Assembly: GCA_018433015.1 (NCBI GenBank)
Contig: JAHDSB010000180.1
Span: 1 to 33,956, forward strand
Length of the DNA: 33,956 nucleotides
Direction: 5' to 3'
DNA from: Clostridia bacterium
GTDB lineage: Bacteria; Bacillota; Peptococcia; DRI-13; SV3-B141
The notes beneath the pieces were generated by a model. It made no database searches and had not been told where the DNA came from. It saw only the letters and a list, made by a program, of their open reading frames with translations. Below, piece by piece: positions 1-7,348 of the stretch. A program made the position numbers and the translations under genes. The number at the start of each line of letters is the position of its first letter. Positions within the stretch are counted from its first letter, which is position 1.

Positions 1-779
1 ATGGGTACTCCGCCTCCTAAACCTTTAGCTAAAGTAAATATATCAGGCTCTACCTTATAGTGCTCATAGGCAAAAAGCTTTCCGGTGCGTCCTAAACCCG
101 TCTGTACTTCATCAAAAATTAACAAAAGATCATATTCTTTGCAAAGCTCTTTTACTTTCTGCAAATATTTAAGATCAGCAGGATTGACTCCCCCTTCACC
201 TTGAACAGGTTCCAGCATAATGGCACATGTCATAGGTCCAATAGCTTCTGTTAAGGCAGTCAAATCGTTATAAGGCACATATTTAAACCCGGGCACCATG
301 GGTTCGAAACCTTTTTGATATTTTAATTGTCCTGTAGCCGTTAAGGCCGCCAAAGTCCGACCGTGAAAGGAATTATATGTGGTTATTATTTCGTACCTTC
401 CCGCACCATATTTCTGATAAGATCGCTTCCTGGCTAATTTAATAGCTCCTTCATTAGCTTCTGCACCACTATTGCAGAAAAAGACCTTATCACCGCAAGA
501 ATTCTTAACTATTTTTTGGGCCAATTTCACCTGAGGTTCGATCCAATATAAATTTGAACAGTGGAGCAGAGTATTAGCCTGGTTCTGTATGGCTTCAACT
601 ACTTGGGGATGGCAGTGTCCCACATTGTTAACGGCTATTCCTCCTACCATATCTAAATATTCCTTCCCCTCAGCATCCCACACATAACTGCCTTTTCCTT
701 GTACCAAAGCAAAGGGCTGCCGTCCATAAGTGTTCATGACATATTTCTGCCCCAACTCTAAAATGGTCTGGTTTTTCAT
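1..779 (-). CDS. argD: Acetylornithine aminotransferase (partial, C-terminus beyond the window)
   Basis: PLP-dependent transaminase that converts N-acetylglutamate semialdehyde to N-acetylornithine in cytoplasmic arginine synthesis. Only the first 259 codons of a family usually near 390-400 residues are present, because the gene runs off the window start. The reading frame opens with M-K-N-Q-T-I-L at 779, behind a GGAGGG SD at 786-791. Class III aminotransferase landmarks are visible: NSGAEANE near residues 103-110, a DEVQTGLGRTG cofactor-binding stretch near 223-233, and the PLP lysine in LAKGLGGG at about residue 252, only a few codons from the edge. It is last in the visible argC-argJ-argB-argD order. 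The closely related ornithine or succinyldiaminopimelate aminotransferases are made unlikely by this context. Confidence 0.95.
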   Translation of the reverse strand, partial: MKNQTILELGQKYVMNTYGRQPFALVQGKGSYVWDAEGKEYLDMVGGIAVNNVGHCHPQVVEAIQNQANTLLHCSNLYWIEPQVKLAQKIVKNSCGDKVFFCNSGAEANEGAIKLARKRSYQKYGAGRYEIITTYNSFHGRTLAALTATGQLKYQKGFEPMVPGFKYVPYNDLTALTEAIGPMTCAIMLEPVQGEGGVNPADLKYLQKVKELCKEYDLLLIFDEVQTGLGRTGKLFAYEHYKVEPDIFTLAKGLGGGVP

Positions 780-816
780 TTTTAACCCTCCAGTATCTAA
801 CTTTTGATCACAGCAG

Positions 817-1710
817 TTACTTTACTACCATAGTTCCAATTCCCTCTTTAGTGAAGATCTCTAATAATAAAGAATGGGGTTTTCTCCCATCGACGATATG
901 CACATTCTCTACTCCCATATTTATAGCCTCTAAACAGCTCTCTGCTTTAGGAATCATTCCTCCTTTGATAACGCCCTCTTCAATCAGCTGGGGGATTTCC
1001 TGAGCCGTTAATTCCGAAGCCAAAGATCCTGAATCTTCTCCTAAAAAAATACCTTCCACGTCTGTTAGTAATACCAGTTTATAGGCTTTTAAAGCTCCAC
1101 CTAAGGCTGCCGCTACATAATCAGCATTGATATTAAAAGTTTCCCCCTGACTCCCGGCAGCTACAGGAGCTACAACTGGTATATATCCTTCCTGGATCAA
1201 ACTATGGACAAGAGCAGGATCTATGTTAACAATATCACCTACCCACCCTAGATCATAGAGTTCCTGGGCCCCTTGACTATTTTTTGGGTTTTCTACTGTG
1301 AGGTATTTCTTTTTGGCTAAAATTAATTTTCCATCCTTACCACTTAATCCCACAGCTTTACCTCCAAAGCTATTGATTAGATTTACTATTTTTTTATTTA
1401 CAATACCCGTCAAAACCATTTCTACTACCTGCATAGTAGCATCATCTGTAACTCGTAAACCCTGGATGAACTCAGATTTTATCTCCAGTTTCTGCAACCA
1501 CTCATTAATAGCAGGGCCCCCTCCATGAACAATAACAGGGTTCATTCCCACTAACTTCATCAGAATAATATCTTTCAAAACCAATTCCGCCAGCTTTTGG
1601 TCTGTCATAGCGTGGCCACCATATTTTATCAGGATAGTCTTACCGGAGAATTTTTGGATATAAGGCAAAGCCTCCGTTAAAACATTGGCCTTTTCTAGCG
1701 CTGAAAACAT
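817..1710 (-). CDS. argB: Acetylglutamate kinase
   Basis: Phosphorylates N-acetylglutamate, the second step of the acetylated arginine pathway. The 297-residue protein shows KYGGHAM (residues 29-35, phosphate-binding lysine), VHGGGP (about 61-66), a GLSGKDG segment, NINAD and KGGMIPK, all typical of the amino-acid kinase fold. The N-terminal helix before KYGG (MFSALEKANVLTEALPYIQ) resembles the extension of arginine-inhibitable acetylglutamate kinases, so feedback inhibition by arginine is likely (inference). The frame is open up to 1743, but an AAGGAG SD at 1720-1725, overlapping the argJ stop, favours the ATG at 1710. The gene is therefore tightly coupled to argJ. Confidence 0.95.
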   Translation of the reverse strand: MFSALEKANVLTEALPYIQKFSGKTILIKYGGHAMTDQKLAELVLKDIILMKLVGMNPVIVHGGGPAINEWLQKLEIKSEFIQGLRVTDDATMQVVEMVLTGIVNKKIVNLINSFGGKAVGLSGKDGKLILAKKKYLTVENPKNSQGAQELYDLGWVGDIVNIDPALVHSLIQEGYIPVVAPVAAGSQGETFNINADYVAAALGGALKAYKLVLLTDVEGIFLGEDSGSLASELTAQEIPQLIEEGVIKGGMIPKAESCLEAINMGVENVHIVDGRKPHSLLLEIFTKEGIGTMVVK

Positions 1711-1723
1711 CTCCATCCTCTCC

Positions 1724-2944
1724 TTATGTACGATAGGAACCATTAATCTTCACATAGTCATAGGTTAAATCACAACCCCAGGCTGTAGCTTGGTAAGTTC
1801 CCAGTTTTAAATCAACTTTTATCTTAACAGTTTCCTGTTGAAAAACCTGTTCTGCCTTGGTTTCATCAAAATCTAGACCTGTTCCATCCTTAAAGACTTT
1901 AATATCTCCCAAGTATAAATCTGTAATAGCAGGATCGAAATCAATGCCTGAATAGCCTAAAGCGCAAATAATACGCCCCCAGTTTGCATCATTACCAAAT
2001 ACAGCTGCCTTTACCAGATTTGAGGAAACCACAGACTTAGCACCAATTCTGGCACAATTCAAGTCCGGGGCATTAATAACTTTTACTTCTATTAGCTTAG
2101 TAGCCCCTTCTCCATCCCGGGCAATGGCTTTAGCCAGTTCTATACATAAAGTTGTTAAAGCCCCTTTAAAGCTCTGATATTCTTCACTAGTACAATCTTG
2201 TATGAGCTTATTTTCCGCTAAACCGTTAGCAAGAATAAACACTGAGTCGTTAGTACTTGTATCTCCATCCACGCTGATCATATTAAAAGATTCATTGGTG
2301 GCTTCCTTTAAAGCCTGCTGAAGACAAGCTGGGGTCACATTAGCATCTGTGGTTATGAAACCCAACATGGTTGCCATATTAGGATGAATCATTCCCGACC
2401 CTTTGGCCATAGCTCCTAAAGTTACTTTTTGGCCGGCTATTTCCACAGTTAAAGCCATTTCTTTAGCATAAGTATCAGTAGTCATAATAGCTTGGGCAGC
2501 CAATGATCCCTTCTGGGATGACATACCTTGGCTAGCTCCTGCGATACCCATAAGAATCTTCTCCATAGGCAGTAGTTCACCAATAACACCAGTAGAAGCC
2601 ACCAATATTTCTTTAGCTGTGCAACCTACTTTCTGGGCAGTGAATTCTGTCATCTTGTAGGCATGGTTATATCCAATCTTCCCCGTACAAGCATTAGCAC
2701 AACCGCTATTAACTACAATACCCCGGATATTTCCTTGGGTTTCAGCAAGATGCTCCACACTGAGTTTTACCGGCGCGGCTTTAACTTTATTCTTGGTAAA
2801 GACCCCTGCCGCCGCAGTAACACCTTGGGACAAAATTAATGCTAAATCATAACGTCCCTGTTTCTTAATGCCACTCTGGGCAACGCCTACCGTAAAACCT
2901 GGAGGTGTGGTAACTCCCCCATCAGGTATTATTTTAATTGGCAT
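1724..2944 (-). CDS. argJ: Bifunctional glutamate N-acetyltransferase / amino-acid acetyltransferase
   Basis: Transfers acetyl from N-acetylornithine to glutamate, recycling the acetyl group. Many members also use acetyl-CoA for the first step, and this window has no argA. The 406-residue precursor carries the self-cleavage region KGSGMIHPNMATMLG. Family knowledge predicts cleavage between Ala191 and Thr192, with Thr192 as the new N-terminal nucleophile. The open frame reaches 2998, but AGGAGGG about nine bases upstream of the ATG at 2944 fixes the start, and M-P-I-K is the usual N-terminus. It lies between argC and argB, with 96 bases to argC. Confidence 0.95.
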   Translation of the reverse strand: MPIKIIPDGGVTTPPGFTVGVAQSGIKKQGRYDLALILSQGVTAAAGVFTKNKVKAAPVKLSVEHLAETQGNIRGIVVNSGCANACTGKIGYNHAYKMTEFTAQKVGCTAKEILVASTGVIGELLPMEKILMGIAGASQGMSSQKGSLAAQAIMTTDTYAKEMALTVEIAGQKVTLGAMAKGSGMIHPNMATMLGFITTDANVTPACLQQALKEATNESFNMISVDGDTSTNDSVFILANGLAENKLIQDCTSEEYQSFKGALTTLCIELAKAIARDGEGATKLIEVKVINAPDLNCARIGAKSVVSSNLVKAAVFGNDANWGRIICALGYSGIDFDPAITDLYLGDIKVFKDGTGLDFDETKAEQVFQQETVKIKVDLKLGTYQATAWGCDLTYDYVKINGSYRT

Positions 2945-3040
2945 TTTTCTCCCTCCTATTTTTAAATTTCCATTCACCCTAATGTACCGTTCTAGCACAA
3001 ATTTAACTAAGCAAAGGAGCCGGCAAGTATCCTGTCGGAA

Positions 3041-4081
3041 TTAGGGATAGACAGCGATCTTATTTAGACCTATATCTTCCTCTAACCCAAACATCATATT
3101 CATATTTTGTACAGCTTGACCTGCCGCACCTTTAACGAGATTATCAATAACTGTAATTATAATTAGTCTGCCTGTTCTTTCATCCCAACTTAAACCAATA
3201 TCGCAGCAGTTAGTACTTAAAACATATTTCGTATGAGGATACTCCCCCTCCGGCAGAACTCTAATAAAGGGCTCATGATGGTAAAAATCCTGATACAGTT
3301 TTATTACGTCATTTATCTTAATGGCAGCTTTAGGTTTCGTATAAATAGTGCTGAGCATCCCTCGAGTCATAGGTATTAAGTGGGGTGTAAAGCTTACTTT
3401 AATATCCTCTTCCCCTAATAAAGAAAGCTCCTGTTCTATTTCAGGAGTATGTCGATGCCGAGGAAGTCCGTATACTTTTATATCTTCATTTACCTCAGAA
3501 TAATGAGAACCCAAGGCAACTTTACGTCCTGCTCCGCTTACTCCTGACTTGCTGTCAATGATAATAAACTGGGTATCTATAATTTTTTCCCTCAACAAAG
3601 GGGCCAATCCTAAAATAATGGAAGTAGGATAACAACCGGGATTAGCAATTAAACTAGATACTTTTATCCTATCCCTATTTAACTCTGAAATTCCATACAC
3701 TGCTTTTTGTAAGAGTTCCTGAGAGGGAGGCTCAGCTTTATACCAGGCTTGATATGTTTTCTGGGAATTCAAGCGGAAATCCGCCCCTAAATCAATGACC
3801 TTTTTACCTTGTTGCAAAATTTCTTCCGCCAGAGAACTACTTAAACCATGGGGAAGAGCTAAAAATACTACATCTGCATCAGCAATCACTTCAGGATCCT
3901 GGGGAGATTTGCATGTTTTATCAAGAATATTGCGAAAATGAGGGTATACATAACTATAGCTTTGACCTGCATAACTTTGCGAACCCAATCCTGCTATTTC
4001 TACCTGAGGATGCATACTAAGTATGCGAACTATTTCCTGTCCCGCATAGCCTGTTGCTCCTAACACACTGGCTTTTATCAT
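3041..4081 (-). CDS. argC: N-acetyl-gamma-glutamyl-phosphate reductase
   Basis: NADPH-dependent reduction of acetylglutamyl phosphate to the semialdehyde, the third step of arginine synthesis. The 346-residue protein has the nucleotide-binding GATGYAG at residues 8-14 and the active-site cysteine Cys150 in ANPGCYPTS. The HRHTPEIEQEL segment of the dimerisation domain is also clear. Length is normal for the family. This is the first gene of the arg cluster. An AAGGGGTG SD precedes the ATG at 4081, and the promoter and operator lie 70-100 bases further upstream. Confidence 0.97.
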   Translation of the reverse strand: MIKASVLGATGYAGQEIVRILSMHPQVEIAGLGSQSYAGQSYSYVYPHFRNILDKTCKSPQDPEVIADADVVFLALPHGLSSSLAEEILQQGKKVIDLGADFRLNSQKTYQAWYKAEPPSQELLQKAVYGISELNRDRIKVSSLIANPGCYPTSIILGLAPLLREKIIDTQFIIIDSKSGVSGAGRKVALGSHYSEVNEDIKVYGLPRHRHTPEIEQELSLLGEEDIKVSFTPHLIPMTRGMLSTIYTKPKAAIKINDVIKLYQDFYHHEPFIRVLPEGEYPHTKYVLSTNCCDIGLSWDERTGRLIIITVIDNLVKGAAGQAVQNMNMMFGLEEDIGLNKIAVYP

Positions 4082-4138
4082 CTATCTCACCCCTTAAGAA
4101 AATGTATCTATTTAATATTTTTTAGAAACTACTTTGTG

Positions 4139-4178
4139 TTTGCAAATAATTATACAGTTATTTGTATATTTATTCAAT
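4139..4178. promoter_or_regulatory. Putative ArgR/AhrC operator (ARG boxes) over the argC promoter
   Basis: The 18 bases at 4161-4178 (TTTGTATATTTATTCAAT) match the published ARG-box consensus TNTGNATWWWWATNCANW at every defined position. A second, imperfect palindrome with TG...CA ends (about 4139-4157) covers the -10 box, a few bases away, as in paired ARG boxes. Binding here would block both promoter elements, so arginine-dependent repression is expected. No argR/ahrC gene is in the window, and the second box is weak. Confidence 0.65.
4149..4177 (-). promoter_or_regulatory. Sigma-A promoter of the argCJBD cluster
   Basis: On the minus strand, TTGAAT (4172-4177) and a perfect TATAAT (4149-4154) are separated by exactly 17 bases. 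The predicted transcription start is near 4142, giving a leader of about 60 nt before argC. The -35 box overlaps the last codons of ubiX. Assignment rests on consensus match and position. Confidence 0.8.
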
Positions 4179-4766
4179 ACCAAAATAAGGTTTTTCTTGA
4201 ATTAAATTTTCACCCCACCGCTGCTTATTGTTATTGTGAATTCCCAATTGATCTAAAATACGTCCCAGAAAATGTTCAATCAGATCATCAATTGATTGGG
4301 GTTGCTGGTAGAAAGCCGGCATAAACGGCATAATTCCCACTCCCATACGGCACAGCTTAAGCAAGTTCTCTAGATGTACTATATTCAGGGGCGTCTCACG
4401 GGGTACAATAACAAGTTTTCTCCCCTCTTTCAGTGTTACATCAGCAGCACGCATAATTAAACTGTCACAGTAACCATTTGCTATCCCTGCAGTTGTTTTC
4501 ATACTGCAAGGAGCAATTACCATCCCTTCCGTAAGGTAAGAACCGCTGGCAATAGCAGCTGCCATATCCTGATTGGAATATAACTTATCAGCCCATTTAT
4601 AAAGATCTTGGGGCTTAAAATTTGTCTCCCTGTTAATATTTTCTAAGGCCCAATTACTTATTATTAAATGAATTTCTCTTTGTGCTCCTCTTAGCCTTTC
4701 TAGCAAGCGTATGCCCACTATAACTCCTGTAGCTCCTGTAATTCCCAAAATAATTCGTTTATTCAA
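4170..4766 (-). CDS. ubiX: UbiX-family flavin prenyltransferase
   Basis: Makes prenylated FMN, the cofactor of UbiD-type reversible decarboxylases, from FMN and dimethylallyl phosphate. The 198 residues show the flavin-binding GITGATG (8-14), the MVIAPCSMKTTAGIANG segment, RAADVTLKEGRKLV and the PRETPL motif. They end with the PAFY..P.S.DDLIEHFLGR pattern of the family. The start is TTG at 4766 with only a GGGG SD eight bases upstream; an in-frame stop lies just above, so a longer start is excluded. No ubiD is visible, so its decarboxylase partner is elsewhere. Confidence 0.9.
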   Translation of the reverse strand: MNKRIILGITGATGVIVGIRLLERLRGAQREIHLIISNWALENINRETNFKPQDLYKWADKLYSNQDMAAAIASGSYLTEGMVIAPCSMKTTAGIANGYCDSLIMRAADVTLKEGRKLVIVPRETPLNIVHLENLLKLCRMGVGIMPFMPAFYQQPQSIDDLIEHFLGRILDQLGIHNNNKQRWGENLIQEKPYFGIE

Positions 4767-4849
4767 TTCTAAAACCCCAATAACTTAATAGTTTAATTTC
4801 TACTACCTTATTATTCCTAAAATAAAATTATCTATAAGAATAAGGGCAT

Positions 4850-4876
4850 AAAAAAATAACCCTCTCCGGGTTATTT
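4850..4876 (-). terminator. Rho-independent terminator of the cheW / HD-GYP pair
   Basis: The stem AATAACCC / GGGTTATT (4855-4862 with 4868-4875) has a five-base loop. On the minus strand it is followed by a run of U (4850-4856 are all A on the plus strand). The stop codon of the HD-GYP gene lies inside the stem. Confidence 0.85.
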
Positions 4877-5920
4877 TAGACGGTTTAATATATTTTGCTG
4901 CCGTTCTTTTTCATTAAGAACCTCATTGACAAATAAAGTTGTCTCTTCCATTAAATCCACATCGGGGAACTTTGTCAAAATGTTACCATTATTATCCTTG
5001 ATAATTTTAACCACAGGTCGGGTAGGAAAATTTTGCGGGACTGATATAACTATTCCAATGCCACCATTGTTTAGTTGAACTGTAGAACCTACAGGATAGG
5101 GAGCAATATTTCTGCTAAAAGCCTTCACTAAATCGGGATGAAAAGATTTACCACTTTCTGCTACGATAAGTTCTAAGGCTTGATAGGGGTAAAGACGCTC
5201 ATCCATATCGGGATTAGAAACTAAATTATCATATACATTTGCTATATTTGTTATAGCTGCGTACAAATGTATCCCATCGCCCTTTAGTTGTCTTGGAAAA
5301 CCTGTCCCATCAAACTTTTCGTGATGCTGATAAGCTACATGAGCCGCTGTTATGTTTAAGGAGCTCTGATTTCTAAGGATTTTATACCCGTAAACAGTAT
5401 GTTCCTCACCTGTATTTAAGCATTTCCCTATATCATGCAATAGTGCCCCCATACCTAGATTCTTTAATTTTAATTCATCTAAACCTAAGCCTATTCCCGT
5501 TAAAAGGCTGAGAACACATACCCCTACAGAATGGTTATACATGTATGTTCCACATGTGCGCGTATCTAGCAGCTGTACTAATACATTAGGTACAGACTTT
5601 AGATCATCAAGAATCTCATTTACCATATTGCTAATAGGCTTTAAGTCCAGGTCATTTTTCATCCGACCATTATCTACAACTTGTTTGAGGGCTTTAACTG
5701 TCTGAATACGCACCCTCTCATGAATTACATCTTCGACTTGTAAAGGACCTATCAATTCATCTTCCACATAGACAAAGGGTATTCCATATTGTCCTAATTT
5801 CCTAATATATCCTTTAGTAAGCGTAGCTCCCTCGCTCAATAATATACGTCCACTATCATCATATATTGTTTTAGCAATTTTCATACCCTCATTCAAGAGT
5901 TCGACTTCAATTGCACGCAT
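4871..5920 (-). CDS. HD-GYP domain c-di-GMP phosphodiesterase, soluble
   Basis: A 349-residue cytoplasmic protein with no membrane segment. Residues 1-60 form a small N-terminal domain of the kind often seen before HD-GYP domains. The HD-GYP domain follows at about 125-275, with NHSVG near 129, HD at 162-163 (LLHDIGK) and the HHEKFDGTGFP motif at 199-209. All expected metal ligands appear present, so hydrolysis of c-di-GMP is likely. The C-terminal 70 residues (GSTVQLNNGGIGIVI) form a small beta-rich tail common in this subfamily. It lies 20 bases behind cheW and has a good SD (GGAAGGG), so the two are one operon. The window has no chemoreceptor or CheA gene. Confidence 0.9.
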   Translation of the reverse strand: MRAIEVELLNEGMKIAKTIYDDSGRILLSEGATLTKGYIRKLGQYGIPFVYVEDELIGPLQVEDVIHERVRIQTVKALKQVVDNGRMKNDLDLKPISNMVNEILDDLKSVPNVLVQLLDTRTCGTYMYNHSVGVCVLSLLTGIGLGLDELKLKNLGMGALLHDIGKCLNTGEEHTVYGYKILRNQSSLNITAAHVAYQHHEKFDGTGFPRQLKGDGIHLYAAITNIANVYDNLVSNPDMDERLYPYQALELIVAESGKSFHPDLVKAFSRNIAPYPVGSTVQLNNGGIGIVISVPQNFPTRPVVKIIKDNNGNILTKFPDVDLMEETTLFVNEVLNEKERQQNILNRLK

Positions 5921-5940
5921 AATACCCTTCCTTCATCCTG

Positions 5941-6357
5941 TTAGATCACAGATGAGAGATCTAATAATATTACTATTCTGTCCTCTAACCTGGCGATACC
6001 GCTGATAAACTCTTTATCTATTTCTGTGTAAATATCATCACTTACTTTAATTTTATCACTACTTATCTCTACTACTTCTAGCACTTTATCTACTTTAATA
6101 CCCATCATATGATTATCTATCTTAATAATTATCATACGGGTATCATCATTATCTTCAGTACTAGCCAAGTCGAAGCGCTTCTTCAAATCTACCAGAGGAA
6201 TGATGTTGTCTCGTAAATTAGTAATTCCTATTACATGGGCCGGTGTTGTAGGCACCTTCGTTATAACGGGGGGACGAATTATTTCCTGTACACTAGTTAT
6301 TTCTACTCCATATTCCTCTTGGCCTAATTGAAAAACCACGTATTGTTTTTCTTCCAT
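5941..6357 (-). CDS. cheW: CheW-like adaptor protein
   Basis: A 138-residue single CheW domain, the SH3-like scaffold that links chemoreceptors to CheA kinase. The sequence opens with the strand QYVVFQLGQEEYGVEI. It continues through VQEIIRPP and the N-L-R-D-N-I-I-P-L-V-D-L signature, which is G-x-I-N-L-R-G in most members; here the glycine after LR is aspartate. GGAGGGG lies a few bases before the ATG. It is paired with an HD-GYP gene rather than other che genes, so it may be an accessory CheW or belong to a chemosensory array encoded elsewhere. Confidence 0.9.
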   Translation of the reverse strand: MEEKQYVVFQLGQEEYGVEITSVQEIIRPPVITKVPTTPAHVIGITNLRDNIIPLVDLKKRFDLASTEDNDDTRMIIIKIDNHMMGIKVDKVLEVVEISSDKIKVSDDIYTEIDKEFISGIARLEDRIVILLDLSSVI

Positions 6358-6430
6358 AAACTCCCCTCCTTCAATTAATCTATAGTGAATTATTCGCTAT
6401 CAGAGTTCTGTATCCTTCTTCTATTTAATA

Positions 6431-6444
6431 CTTTAGTACTAAAG
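6431..6444. repeat. Perfect 14-bp palindrome upstream of cheW
   Basis: CTTTAGTACTAAAG reads identically on both strands. It sits between the amrS stop and cheW, about 75 bases ahead of the cheW start, where a promoter or operator would be expected. There is no U run, so it is not a terminator. It could be a repressor site; no regulator is identified. Confidence 0.35.
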
Positions 6445-6446
6445 AG

Positions 6447-7310
6447 TTATACATTTCCTAATAAGACATTATATAAAAATTCCTCTGCCCCTTCTTTAGC
6501 TGCCCTCATTTTTTCCAGTGAGGTGGGAGGTAAGTCCATTTTGTAATTAGGAAAATAGCGCGTCAAATGTAACGGAATATTTTTATCCAGGGAAGAAATC
6601 CAGTGGGCCAGTTTTTTTATTTCTGTCTGATTATCATTGAGATTTGTAACGAGTAATGTGGTAATTTCTAAATGACAGTTTGCCGCAAATAATTTAGCAC
6701 TGTTTAAAACAGGCTCTAGTTTGCCTTGACATATTCCCTGGTAAAAATCATTAGTAAAAGCCTTGACATCTAAGTTAACTGCATCGATGAAGGGCAACAA
6801 CTCTTTTAAAGGTTTAGGATTTATGTATCCATTAGTCACCAAGATATTTTTCAGTCCTGCTTTCTTAGCAAGCTTAGCTGTATTTAATACATATTCATAC
6901 CACATTAAAGGTTCAGAGTATGTATAAGCTAGACCCACATTACCCGAATCTACCAGTTCTTTAGCCTTGTTGACGATCTGCTCTGAAGAAATATATTCTG
7001 CTTGAGGCTTTTCACCATGGGCTATGTTCCAATTCTGGCAATAGCCACAAGATAAATTGCAACCAAATGTCCCCAAAGATAAAACTTTACTACCCGGCAT
7101 AAATTTTTTTAAAGGCTTTTTTTCAATAGGATCTAAAGCTACAGCCGTTATCATACCATAATTCATGGTATAAAGCTTCCCCTTAACATTTTTCCTTACG
7201 CGGCAAATGCCACTAGAATTTTCCGGGATAACACAATTATGAGGACACAGTAAACATTGAACTTCTTGGGGATTCTTTGTTTTTATCCAATATAAGGCTT
7301 CTTGGCTCAA
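6447..7310 (-). CDS. amrS: AmmeMemoRadiSam system radical SAM enzyme
   Basis: Radical SAM protein of about 287 residues. The cluster motif is C-N-L-S-C-G-Y-C (Cys84, Cys88, Cys91), preceded by an N-terminal cysteine-rich segment (CLLCPHNC...GICRVR) typical of this PflA-like family. It lies directly after a MEMO/AMMECR1 fusion, which defines the family; the reaction is unknown. The frame extends to a GTG at 7325, but GAGGTG, matching the anti-SD, sits between that codon and the TTG at 7310. TTG with a seven-base spacing is therefore the better start. An anaerobic-ribonucleotide-reductase activase is less likely given the neighbour. Confidence 0.88.
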   Translation of the reverse strand: MSQEALYWIKTKNPQEVQCLLCPHNCVIPENSSGICRVRKNVKGKLYTMNYGMITAVALDPIEKKPLKKFMPGSKVLSLGTFGCNLSCGYCQNWNIAHGEKPQAEYISSEQIVNKAKELVDSGNVGLAYTYSEPLMWYEYVLNTAKLAKKAGLKNILVTNGYINPKPLKELLPFIDAVNLDVKAFTNDFYQGICQGKLEPVLNSAKLFAANCHLEITTLLVTNLNDNQTEIKKLAHWISSLDKNIPLHLTRYFPNYKMDLPPTSLEKMRAAKEGAEEFLYNVLLGNV

Positions 7311-7348
7311 AAAGTTACACCTCACTTATATTCACTATCCCTCGCTCA

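Noticed and set aside
2945-2998. N-terminal extension of ArgJ.
   Set aside because: No SD for the upstream codon, whereas AGGAGGG fits the ATG at 2944, which gives the normal N-terminus.
3001-3040. A possible terminator between argC and argJ.
   Set aside because: The CCGGC...GTCGG pairing is imperfect and has no U run, and argC-argJ-argB-argD should be co-transcribed.
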